Of a stretch of DNA of 64,000 nucleotides, positions 14,859 to 30,053 are shown piece by piece. The stretch lies in the NCBI RefSeq assembly GCF_904849725.1, contig NW_025422542.1, positions 21,001-85,000 on the forward strand. The letters run 5' to 3'. This DNA comes from Hordeum vulgare subsp. vulgare (taxonomy: Eukaryota > Streptophyta > Magnoliopsida > Poales > Poaceae). Numbering within the stretch: position 1 is the first letter of the stretch; every line of letters starts with the position of its first letter. The position numbers and the translations under genes are program-made. The notes beneath the pieces are model-generated. The model was not told where the DNA came from and searched no databases. It saw only the letters and a program-made list of their open reading frames with translations.

Positions 14859-14945
14859 CGGAAAGAGAGGGATTCGAACCCTCGGTAAACAAAAGTCTAC
14901 ATAGCAGTTCCAATGCTACGCCTTGAACCGCTCGGCCATCTTTCC
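14859..14945 (-). tRNA. trnS-GGA: tRNA-Ser (GGA)
   Basis: 87-nt class II tRNA: 5' GGAAAGATGGCCGAGCGG, anticodon loop TTGGAAC (GGA), long variable arm, 3' TCCCTCTCTTTCCG. It lies opposite to rps4 and ycf3. Confidence 0.96.
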
Positions 14946-15555
14946 TACATAACTTATTATGGAAAATAAACTGAGTGAATAGCGAGTTTTCTTATTCCTG
15001 CAGTACAGGTACAACCGCAACCGCTCGGGGGTTCCCTAGTTCTATTGGAAAAATTCCTTTTGATCTAGGTGGAAGGATACAGGATTTTTTACTAGAAATT
15101 GCGCTCGCTATAAAATAAAAGTTTTAATTTAGGTTTTCCCGCAACTAAAGAAAAAGAGAATGCAAGAATTCTTCTTATTGCATAATAAAATAAAGAAACC
15201 TTAGAATTCCGTTTGCATAAGATACGCTACACCATTGAAATCAAAAATAGAGTATGAGACAATTAATAACTTTGAAAACACGAAATAGTTGATGACATAA
15301 GTTGTTGTTCAGAAATAGGAAAGTGGAATGAAATCCAGTCTTAGTCAAATATTGCATATCTCTTCGTGTCCAAGCAGAAGGAAAAGGATACAATTTGAGC
15401 TGAGCGGAAAATCCATATCTCTCTTATCCATTTAAAACATATGGATTTAGAGCATATGGATCAATCTATTTATAATTATAAGAATCGAATGTGTTTGTTT
15501 TTATGTTATTTTGTGAAGGAATGAAAACAATTCTATATAGAATGGCTTGGGAATT
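14946..15555. other. trnS-ycf3 spacer
   Basis: 610 bases between divergent trnS-GGA and ycf3. The ycf3 promoter must lie here but I could not identify it. A short repeat of catatggat occurs near 15440-15470. Confidence 0.5.
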
Positions 15556-17550
15556 ATGCCTAGATCCCGTGTAAATGGAAATTTCATTGATAAGACCTTC
15601 TCAATTATAGCCAATATTTTATTGCGAATAATTCCGACAACCTCAGGAGAAAAAAAGGCATTTACTTATTATAGAGATGGTGCGATTTGACTCTTTTTTT
15701 TTTTGCTTTTTTTTAGACCTACCTATACCTCAGTCTTAGGAAAAAGAAAAGGGGTTGGCATAGAGAGAACCAAATTTGTAAAGCAAGCAAACCCACGCTT
15801 CGGGAAGGTGAGGCGAACTAACAATTCCTTCCGTCGTGTATCCTCGATTGATGCGGCTTCAGATACTTCAATTGTAGATTTGAGTATTGAGCGAAAGGTT
15901 ACACCTACAGGATATGGTATGGTATGGATTACAGGCCACTCTATTAGTATCCGTAGGCAGCATAGGGGAGAAAAGCACTACACCTAGAAATAGGAATCAA
16001 CAAGAGAAAAACTTTGGTAGAAATTACCCCTTTCCTGATCGGTATCAGGGCTGGGAAGAATGGTTGGGATAACAAACAACCATCAGGTTTGTACTTTGGA
16101 TACCCCTATAACCATCAAAGATCGTTGAAGTAGCTAATTCCTCTAAATAGGAGGCGTTGAGAACAAAGAAATTATTGGAGCTATCGTTTTCCTCTAGCAT
16201 TAATAGAATTCATTGGTGTTAAGAAAAACCTCTTGTGGGAAGGTTGGCTAGAGATTTCTTGGAAAAATACCAGCCCCTTTCGGTTCATAATGAGACGGGA
16301 CTAATTCTATTTTGATTCTATAGATTAAGATTATTTCGCTTAGTACTATTATGTACAGAAGGGAGGAGCCGTATGAGATGAAAACCTCATGTACGGTTTT
16401 GGAACGGAGATTTTTTGAATAGAATGAACGACCGTAACGGATGTTGGCTCAATCCGAAGGAAATTATGCGGAAGCTTTGCAAAATTATTATGAAGCTACG
16501 CGACTAGAAATCGATCCCTATGATCGAAGTTATATACTCTATAACATAGGCCTTATACACACAAGCAATGGAGAGCATACAAAGGCTTTGGAATATTATT
16601 TCCGGGCACTAGAACGAAACCCCTTCTTACCGCAAGCTTTTAATAATATGGCCGTGATCTGTCATTACGTGCGACTATCTCCACTATAGAAAGACAAAAA
16701 AAGAGAGGATCAAATTTTCTAGTAAATACTGGAAAAAAGGGCTTTCTACATAGGGATCGTAAAAACAACGATTTTTCCCTATCAGCTGTAGGAAGGAAGG
16801 ACACTTCACGAGAATCAAAAAACGAAGAAAGTATGGCCTATACTACTACTCTATGGATAAAGTTTCTCAAATTGATAGAGAAAGCACCGTAAAGATCAAT
16901 TAGTGAGCGACTGGGTCGATACAACTAAAAAAAACTGCTTACTTATCCCATGATATGGGGCAAAATTTAGGAATCCGCTTATGTAATAGAGCCGATCCAC
17001 TAAGGGATTAAGCAGCGGTGTAGTATCAGATCCCAAAGATAGTAAGTTCTTTTTTCTTTCTTATGGAAAAAAGTCTTTTTCAAGGATTCTATAGAGATTT
17101 CATATATGAAACCGGGATAGTTACCTTTCAGAAAATTTGAACGAAGGCTCTATATCTATCTATGCTTCATTCTTCTGAAGGTGGGAAAAAAGATCAAACT
17201 AATTATTGAGAAAAATTAGGGTTTGAAACTTAGGTAATTAATTTCTTCTGCTTAACACAAGAACAAATTGGATCGATTTTTGATAAATCGAATTCAGTTA
17301 AGATAGGGGAAATTAAGATAGCAATTTCTGAGCCGTATGAGGTAGGAAACTCTCAAGTACGGTTCTAAGGGAAGGAACTGCCTATTCCGACCGAGGAGAA
17401 CAGGCCATTCTAGAGGGTGATTCGGAAATTGCGGAAGCTTGGTTTGATCAAGCTGCTGAATATTGGAAACAAGCTATAGCGCTTACTCCGGGAAATTATA
17501 TTGAAGCACAAAACTGGTTGAAGATTACGAAGCGCTTTGAATTTGAATAA
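15556..17550 (+). CDS. ycf3: Ycf3 (PafI), photosystem I assembly factor, two introns
   Basis: TPR protein on the stromal thylakoid face that chaperones photosystem I assembly. Exons: 15556-15679 (124 nt), 16439-16668 (230 nt), 17392-17550 (159 nt); joined they give 170 residues from [17 protein letters not shown] to KRFEFE, the normal size. Both introns (759 and 723 bases) begin GTGCG and end AC, the group II pattern. TPR repeats fill residues 35-150. Codon 62 is ACG (Thr in EATRLE) where the conserved residue is Met, matching a C-to-U editing site known from maize; codon 15 is already Phe in the DNA. Confidence 0.96.
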
Positions 17551-20474
<2,924 letters not shown>

Positions 20475-20481
20475 TGGCTAG

Positions 20482-22704
<2,223 letters not shown>

Positions 22705-22850
22705 TTTAGTTTGTTTTTTTGTACTGTATCAGCACCTAGTTCATTACTCTTGATAGAGAGGGAGGATCCGCCTTCTTAAATTTCTTTTTCTATTTATTTT
22801 TCCATCTAGGATTAGAACCGTATACTTGATAATAATAGCAACGGCACATT

Positions 22851-23162
22851 ATGGCAAAAAAGAGTTTGATTCAGAGGGAGAAGAAGCGGCAGAAATTAGA
22901 ACAGAAATATCATTTGATTCGTCAATCTTTAAAAAAAAAGATAAGAAGCAAAGTTTCTCCCTTGAGTTTGAGTGAAAAAACGAAAATGCGAGAAAAATTG
23001 CAATCCCTACCGCGTAATAGTGCACCTACACGCCTTCATCGACGTTGTTTTTTGACCGGAAGACCTAGAGCTAACTATCGACATTTTGGGCTATCCGGAC
23101 ACGTACTTCGAGAAATGGTTTATGAATGTTTATTACCGGGTGCAACAAGATCCAGTTGGTAA
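22851..23162 (+). CDS. rps14: Ribosomal protein S14
   Basis: Small-subunit ribosomal protein of the head of the 30S particle. It has 103 residues, starts [20 protein letters not shown] and ends [10 protein letters not shown]; the conserved [19 protein letters not shown] segment is present and the zinc ligands of bacterial S14 are absent, as usual in plastids. Codon 27 is already Leu (TTA), whereas maize edits a Ser codon there. Last gene of psaA-psaB-rps14. Confidence 0.98.
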
Positions 23163-23228
23163 GGATAAAATACCCTTTCGTATTTGTATGGATTTCTGGA
23201 ATTGATAATCATAGAGGAGCCCTCTTTA

Positions 23229-23306
23229 CCATTCTGTATAAATGGACTATTCTATTTGTATAGATATGGTAGAGGGACGTATCGAACCCTCTTTTATCCA
23301 CTAGTT
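23229..23306. repeat. Dispersed spacer repeat, copy R1
   Basis: ccattctgtata + aatggactattctatttgta... resembles two stretches at 46770-46855 (R2) and 46940-47020 (R3) that flank trnfM-CAU. Shared blocks are tattctattt, ctagatatggtagaggg-type and cgtatc-aaccct. The repeat marks an ancestral inversion endpoint. Confidence 0.8.
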
Positions 23307-23321
23307 ACCCCTCTTTAGTTT

Positions 23322-23396
23322 AAGAGTATAGAGCAGTTTGGTAGCTCATAAGTCTCATAACCTTGGGGTTGCGGGTTCGATTCCCACTACCGGCCC
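23322..23396 (+). pseudogene. Chimeric pseudo-tRNA: trnfM 5' part joined to trnG-UCC 3' part
   Basis: The 5' two thirds match trnfM-CAU at 46861 (tagagcagtttggtagctca, then ctcataaccttg with the CAU anticodon). The 3' third matches trnG-UCC exon 2 (gcgggttcgattccc, then ctacc-gc-cca). The acceptor halves AAGAGTA and the trnG-type end do not pair. It lies next to rps14, where other angiosperms keep the real trnfM. Annotation software often calls it trnfM. Confidence 0.85.
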
Positions 23397-23554
23397 CATA
23401 CTCCTTCTTTAATGATATATGCATGATATATACATCATCCATTTGTATCTGGATTTTTTGATTTCCTAAAAGAGTTTTGGTCTAACAGTTTTTTCTCGGA
23501 AGAAGACAACAAATAAAAGAAAGAATAAAAGAAAGAATAAAATACGAAAGAAAA

Positions 23555-23626
23555 GCGTCCATTGTCTAATGGATAGGACAGAGGTCTTCTAAACCTTTGG
23601 TATAGGTTCAAATCCTATTGGACGCA
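23555..23626 (+). tRNA. trnR-UCU: tRNA-Arg (UCU)
   Basis: 72 nt: 5' GCGTCCATTGTCTAATGG, anticodon loop CTTCTAA (UCU), 3' CCTATTGGACGCA; the acceptor pairs perfectly. It converges with atpA. Confidence 0.97.
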
Positions 23627-23696
23627 ATCTTATTTCTATCTATTCTTTAAATAACTATACTAAACTAAAAACAAAGAAAACTTTTTTGCATGATTC

Positions 23697-23739
23697 AAAT
23701 AACAAGAGTAGACATGCAAAATAACAAGAGTAGATATGC
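23697..23739. repeat. 21-bp direct repeat between trnR and atpA
   Basis: aaataacaagagtagacatgc at 23697-23717 and, with one change (atatgc), at 23719-23739. Noncoding, just past the atpA stop. Confidence 0.9.
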
Positions 23740-23751
23740 CAAATTTATTTG

Positions 23752-25266
23752 TTACTGAAGGGAAAACCGTTCCAGCTGTTCCTGAATAGCTTCCTTCAAA
23801 AGGATTTCCGCTTGCTCGGTGAATGTCTTGCTAGAAGATATAATTTCTTGGAATTGAGGTTTAGTATCTTTTAGGTGTTTACGTAACTCATCCAGAAATT
23901 TATTTACCTGTTCGATTTCTAACGAATCAAGATATCCTCTTGTTCCGGTATAAATAGTAGCTATCTGCTCTTCCACTGGGAGAGGATTTGCCTGGGATTG
24001 TTTAAGCAATTCCCTTAATCGTCGACCCCTTGCCAATTGATTCTGACTTGTTTTATCGAGAGCAGAGGCGAATTGTGCAAAGGCTTGTAACTCTGCGAAT
24101 TGAGCTAGTTCCAATTTTGATTTGCCAGCTACTTGTTTCATGGCTTTAATTTGAGCCGCGGATCCTACTCTGGAAACAGAAATACCCACATTAATAGCGG
24201 GTCGAATTCCGGCATTGAATAGATCCGCCGATAAGAATATTTGTCCATCTGTAATGGAGATTACATTAGTAGGAATATAGGCGGAAACGTCTCCAGATTG
24301 AGTCTCAACTATTGGTAAAGCGGTCATACTTCCTTCGCCTAAAAGAGAATTTAATTTAGCGGCTCTTTCTAAAAGGCGTGAATGCAAATAAAAAACATCC
24401 CCTGGATAAGCCTCACGGCCGGGAGGTCTTCTTAATAGAAGGGACATTTGGCGATAAGCTTGTGCCTGTTTGGAGAGATCATCATAAATTATTAAAGTAT
24501 GCCGTTCGCGGTACATAAAATACTCAGCCAGGGCTGCTCCCGTATAAGGAGCGAGGTATTGTAATGTAGCAGGTGAATCCGCCATTTCAGCTACTACAAT
24601 AGTGTATTCCATGGCCCCCTCCTCATGGAAAGTAGTTACTACTTGAGCTACGGAGGATGCTCTTTGACCGATAGCTACATAAACACATATTACACCTTGC
24701 CCTTTTTGATTGAGAATTGTATCTGTAGCTACTGCTGTTTTGCCAGTCTGTCTGTCCCCAATAATTAACTCTCGCTGACCGCGCCCTATAGGAATCATCG
24801 AATCGATAGCAATAAGCCCTGTTTGAAGAGGTTCGTATACGGAACGCCTGGAAATTATACTTGGAGCAGGAGATTCAATTAAGCGAGATTCGGAAGCTAT
24901 AATTTCGCCTTTCCCATCAATAGGTTTAGCCAGAGCATTTACAACACGACCCAAGTAAGCCTCACTCACGGGTATCTGAGCAATTCTTCCTGTTGCTTTT
25001 ACAAAACTGCCCTCTTGTATCATCAACCCATCGCCCATTAATACAATCCCAACATTTTTGGATTCCAAATTCAGAGCAATACCCCTAGTACCTTCTGCAA
25101 ATTGGACTAATTCACCCGACATTATTTCACCAAGACCTATAATACGAGCAATCCCATCCCCCACTTGAACTACGCGACCTATATTCTCAATCCCTACTTT
25201 CCTATTATATTGTTCAATACGTTCGCGGAGAATTTTATGAATTTCGTCGACTCGAAGGGTTGCCAT
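23752..25266 (-). CDS. atpA: AtpA, ATP synthase CF1 alpha subunit
   Basis: Regulatory nucleotide-binding subunit of the CF1 head. From [20 protein letters not shown] it has 504 residues, standard for grasses; 25 upstream in-frame codons lack family similarity. The P-loop [11 protein letters not shown] and the alpha/beta signature [14 protein letters not shown] are visible. It is the last gene of rps2-atpI-atpH-atpF-atpA, 91 bases after atpF. Confidence 0.99.
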   Translation of the reverse strand: MATLRVDEIHKILRERIEQYNRKVGIENIGRVVQVGDGIARIIGLGEIMSGELVQFAEGTRGIALNLESKNVGIVLMGDGLMIQEGSFVKATGRIAQIPVSEAYLGRVVNALAKPIDGKGEIIASESRLIESPAPSIISRRSVYEPLQTGLIAIDSMIPIGRGQRELIIGDRQTGKTAVATDTILNQKGQGVICVYVAIGQRASSVAQVVTTFHEEGAMEYTIVVAEMADSPATLQYLAPYTGAALAEYFMYRERHTLIIYDDLSKQAQAYRQMSLLLRRPPGREAYPGDVFYLHSRLLERAAKLNSLLGEGSMTALPIVETQSGDVSAYIPTNVISITDGQIFLSADLFNAGIRPAINVGISVSRVGSAAQIKAMKQVAGKSKLELAQFAELQAFAQFASALDKTSQNQLARGRRLRELLKQSQANPLPVEEQIATIYTGTRGYLDSLEIEQVNKFLDELRKHLKDTKPQFQEIISSSKTFTEQAEILLKEAIQEQLERFSLQ

Positions 25267-25357
25267 TAGTGTTTCTTGACTCTTTTTTCGAAAGCAAGGG
25301 GAAAAATAATGCCTAAATTCTAAACGAAAGTAGAAGTTCAAGGCCTAATTAATTTAA

Positions 25358-26742
25358 TTATCTCTTCCATTCCAGGGACCCGAGAATGCCAATATTAGCA
25401 CGAATCGTACGGAAATGTAACTCGGTATTCAAACAACTATTCAGAGTTCCTAGAGCTCCTTGTACGGCCTGTTGGAAAACCCGCTGTCGGACCTGATTCA
25501 TTGCCCTTTGTTTTTCAAAATAAAGGGTTTCGTTTTTAGACTTTTCTAATTGTTCCAAACTAATAGAAGTAGCATTAATCAAATTTGCTTTTTCTCGTTC
25601 TATCTCAGAGTATCCATTCATTCGATACTCATCCGCTTCTAGTTCGACTTTCTGTAATCGAATCCGAGCTTTTTCGAGTTGCTCAATGGTCCCTCTACGC
25701 AATTCTTCTGAATTTCGAATAGTACTCAAGATCCTCTGTTTTCGATTATCTAATAAATCTTTTAATGAAAGTAGATTATTTTGTAAGTTTACAACTTTTA
25801 TGATCTCTTCCCGAACCAAACATGAATCTTTCGATTCATTTGGCTCTCACGCTCCTTTTTTTCTTTTTTTGCTATAGCAATTTCCATATCTTTTTTTAAG
25901 TATAAGTAATGAGCCTATCCTCTATCTTATTTTTTATGTTTATATTTCAATATACCGAAACCTATATAAGACTAGATAAATATTAAGAGGACTCTTCCGC
26001 CTAGATAAAAATATATCATGGTCAGCAAAGTTGTTTCTTTATTTATATTTGCCCTTTAGTTAATAATTTCAATTTCATTAAGAAAAACTAACTAAATAAA
26101 TGGAAAATGAAAATTAATAGAATTCTTTTTTTTTTTTCTTCAAATCCAAAAAATTTCTCTTTTTTATACATAGGTCGTCGATTCGGCATTGGTTAAAAAA
26201 GGGCAGGGTGCCCCTTCTTTTTTTTTCTAGTAAATAGTTCAAACCATTTTATCGATATGAGTGTTCTATATCAGATAAATTTTACATTAGCTATTTCCCG
26301 TTTAAATTCGGTACTAATACTAATATAGTTGTAGAAAGAGTACCTCTTTTTGCCTGGACTTCAAGCAGTTTAGCTTTAACCGTGTTAATGGTCTCACATT
26401 CTTGGTTTATAGAGAATCAAAATTGATTTACCAATGAGTCGCGAAATGCTATGGTTCTTCCATATGATTTCTGAATTTATTCAGAAGTAATTCGTCGAGA
26501 TCGTGCACCCTTTTCTTATTTATCCGAAAAATACTAAAAAATATTCTAAAGTGCAGCCGGATAGATCCAATCTATTCTTGAAATAGACAACTCGCACACA
26601 CTCCCTTTCCAAAAAAAATCAAAACACCAACCACTACAGTTAGATTTATTAGATTTGTTGCTAAAATATCGGTATTAAGCCCGAAACTGCCAGCGGATGG
26701 CCAGTGAGCTAAAAAAACGAAAGAATGGGTTACATTTTTCAT
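25358..26742 (-). CDS. atpF: AtpF, ATP synthase CF0 subunit b (I), one intron
   Basis: Membrane-anchored stator subunit. Exon 1 is 26598-26742 (145 nt, [20 protein letters not shown]) and encodes the hydrophobic anchor; exon 2 is 25358-25764 (407 nt) and encodes the long charged coiled coil. Together they give 183 residues. The 833-base intron begins GTGCGAG and ends AT, group II type, and is a classical MatK-dependent intron. The junction codon is Leu (T|TA, giving [14 protein letters not shown]). It lies between atpH and atpA. Confidence 0.95.
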
Positions 26743-27197
26743 ATGCTCTCCTCTTATAGATAGGACGAACAAAGAACAAAGTTTTTCGATCACTTACTTC
26801 GCTCGCCCTTTTTTGATCGGTTTTTTTAATGCAAATAGATTCAATCTAGTAATTTCTTTTAGATTAAGTCTTAGGTCTTGTTTGACCGGTGAAAGGCTTC
26901 CTTTGTTGAAATGTTCCGTTCCCAAAATTCCTAAAATAAAAGGAAAAAACTTTCCACTTTCCTAAACTAAGGACGGGAAATAAGAAGGCGAGCATATCTT
27001 CTAAATTAATCATACTCAACTCAGCCCTTCCTAGAATGCGGTATTATCTGTCCCGATAAATAGATAATTCCAGGAGTAATAAATAGGAGTAAATTAAATA
27101 AAGTATTGATATAATTGGAATTGCGGAAGCAAATACCAATTTACTAAAAAAAGAAAAAAGTATCTAATCGAAATCGAAAGAACTTTTTTTTTTAGGA
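26743..27197. other. atpH-atpF spacer
   Basis: 455 bases within the minus-strand atp operon. No ORF. In maize this spacer gives mRNA ends protected by PPR10; I did not locate a binding site with confidence. Confidence 0.5.
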
Positions 27198-28010
<813 letters not shown>

Positions 28011-28754
28011 TCAATGATGACCCTCCATGGATTCACCTATATAGGCTGCGGCTAATGTTGCAAAAATAAGAGCTTGAATACCGCTTGTAAATAATCCAAG
28101 AAACATGACCGGTATAGGGATTACTAAGGGGACTAAAGAAACAAGAACAACAACGACTAATTCATCCGCCAATATATTCCCGAAAAGTCGAAAGCTAAGC
28201 GATAATGGTTTTGTGAAATCTTCTAGGATGTTAATTGGTAAAAGGATTGGGGTTGGTTTAATATATTTCTCGAAATAGCTCAATCCTTTTTTGCTAAGAC
28301 CAGCATAAAAATATGCCGCTGACGTGAGTAAAGCTAAAGCAACAGTAGTATTTATATCATTCGTGGGCGCTGCTAATTCCCCATGGGGTAACTCTATAAT
28401 TTTCCAAGGTAAAAGAGCACCCGACCAATTTGAAACAAAAATAAAAAGGAACATAGTTCCAATAAAGGGAACCCAGGGACCATATTCTTCTCCAATCTGA
28501 GTTTTGCTCAAGTCTCGAATAAACTCAAGGACATATTCAAAAAAATTCTGCCCGTCGGTCGGGATGGTTTGTGGATTCCGAACAGCTATGACAACTGAAC
28601 CTAGCAAGATAGTAATTACGACCCAAGAAGTGATGAGTACCTGGGCATGAATTTGAAAACCTCCTATTTGCCAATAGAAGTGTTGGCCTACTTCTACACC
28701 CGATATATCGTATAACCCCTTGAGTGTTTTAATGGAACAAGGTATAATATTCAT
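28011..28754 (-). CDS. atpI: AtpI, ATP synthase CF0 subunit a (IV)
   Basis: Proton-channel subunit next to the c-ring. Starting [20 protein letters not shown] the protein is 247 residues, the family length; 39 upstream codons in frame do not belong. Five or more hydrophobic helices; the conserved channel region with the essential Arg is in [15 protein letters not shown]. Between rps2 and atpH. Confidence 0.98.
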   Translation of the reverse strand: MNIIPCSIKTLKGLYDISGVEVGQHFYWQIGGFQIHAQVLITSWVVITILLGSVVIAVRNPQTIPTDGQNFFEYVLEFIRDLSKTQIGEEYGPWVPFIGTMFLFIFVSNWSGALLPWKIIELPHGELAAPTNDINTTVALALLTSAAYFYAGLSKKGLSYFEKYIKPTPILLPINILEDFTKPLSLSFRLFGNILADELVVVVLVSLVPLVIPIPVMFLGLFTSGIQALIFATLAAAYIGESMEGHH

Positions 28755-29004
28755 ATTGTCCTCTGATAAAAATTGAACTTCAAAAAAGGAATTCTTTTGA
28801 TTCAACCATCTCTTTCTCAACTCAGCAACTTGAACTATTAATTTGATATTTAGGATACCAAGAAAGCACATCAGATCATAATATATATCAATACCCTCTA
28901 ATATATATCAATATTCCCCTTCTTTTTTCTATGCAAAACAAATTCTATGCAAAAAAAGATATAGTAAGTCATTCCATAAATCTACGCAGTTGTCCAAGAA
29001 TTCA

Positions 29005-29727
29005 CTATATATTCTTAATCAACGATTTCTTATAGAGAGAACGGCCCTCACAAATTGAAAATACTAATTTGTTAAGAATCAATCGAATTGAAGTCATAGT
29101 GTCATCGTTGGCTGGAATCGATATATTCGCGAGATCCGGGTCACAATTTGTATCGACTAAAGAAATAGTAGGAATTCCCAAAATGGCACATTCCCGAAGA
29201 GCTATATACTCTTTTTGCTGATCAAGGACGATCACAATGTCTGGCAATCTCGTCATATATTTGATCCCGCCGAGATACCTTTGTAAGGTAGATAATTTTC
29301 TCTTCAAGATTGCCACATCTCTTTTTGGGAGATGGTGGAATTTTCCCATTTTTTCTTCCGCTCTTAAGTCTCTAAATTGAGAAAGTCTAGTTTTCGTAAT
29401 CGACCAATTCGTTAACATACCACTGAACCACTTTTTATTAACATAATGACAACGAGCCCTTATTGCAGCTGATGCTACTAAATCTGTTGCTCTTTTTTTG
29501 GTACCAACAATTAAGAAACTTTTTCCCTGACTTGCTGCATCAAAAACTAAATCACAAGCTTCTGATAAAAAACGGGCCGTTCTAGCGAGATTTATAATAT
29601 GAGTACCTTTACGCTTTGCCGAAATGTAAGGGGCCATTTTAGGATTCCATTTCTTAATACCATGACCAAAATGAACTCCTGCTTCTATCATCTCTTTCAA
29701 ATTAATGTTCCAATATCTTCTTGTCAT
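29005..29727 (-). CDS. rps2: Ribosomal protein S2
   Basis: 30S subunit protein. I start at [20 protein letters not shown], giving 240 residues; S2 signatures are visible ([16 protein letters not shown] near the N-terminus and [19 protein letters not shown] in the middle). The C-terminus [10 protein letters not shown] is a few residues longer than the roughly 236 usual in grasses. First gene of the rps2-atpI-H-F-A group, downstream of rpoC2. Confidence 0.97.
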   Translation of the reverse strand: MTRRYWNINLKEMIEAGVHFGHGIKKWNPKMAPYISAKRKGTHIINLARTARFLSEACDLVFDAASQGKSFLIVGTKKRATDLVASAAIRARCHYVNKKWFSGMLTNWSITKTRLSQFRDLRAEEKMGKFHHLPKRDVAILKRKLSTLQRYLGGIKYMTRLPDIVIVLDQQKEYIALRECAILGIPTISLVDTNCDPDLANISIPANDDTMTSIRLILNKLVFSICEGRSLYKKSLIKNI

Positions 29728-30053
29728 TTTTTCCACACTTCCTTTTTTTTTCATCCTAACATTCCATTACGGAATTTATTTCTTTTTGAAGATTAAGAAA
29801 GATCCGAAATAGCTTGAAATAAATAAAATAATAATTGTTCTGAGAGAACCTTGTACTAAGAGTTGGCCATTGATACATTGATACATGGTATAAACAAAAC
29901 CTTAATTTAATGAATTAACTGACTTGTTTTACTTATTAAAATAAAAATCTTAAAAATCTAAAATTTAACCTGTTAGTGTTCTAAGTTCAAAAGTCTAGTA
30001 AAGTAAAAAATATGTTTTATGTATCCTTAGGGTTAAATGTTAAATGGGGGTTT
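29728..30053. other. rpoC2-rps2 spacer
   Basis: 326 bases, very AT-rich, no gene. A 13-base direct repeat (ttgatacattgatacat) is near 29871-29887. Confidence 0.5.

Noticed and set aside
15703..15987. 94-codon ORF in ycf3 intron 1
   Set aside because: It lies in a group II intron, has no maturase or HNH motif, and overlaps another random frame at 15887.
23322..23396. Second functional trnfM-CAU
   Set aside because: The acceptor halves do not pair and the 3' third comes from trnG; I call it a chimera pseudogene.
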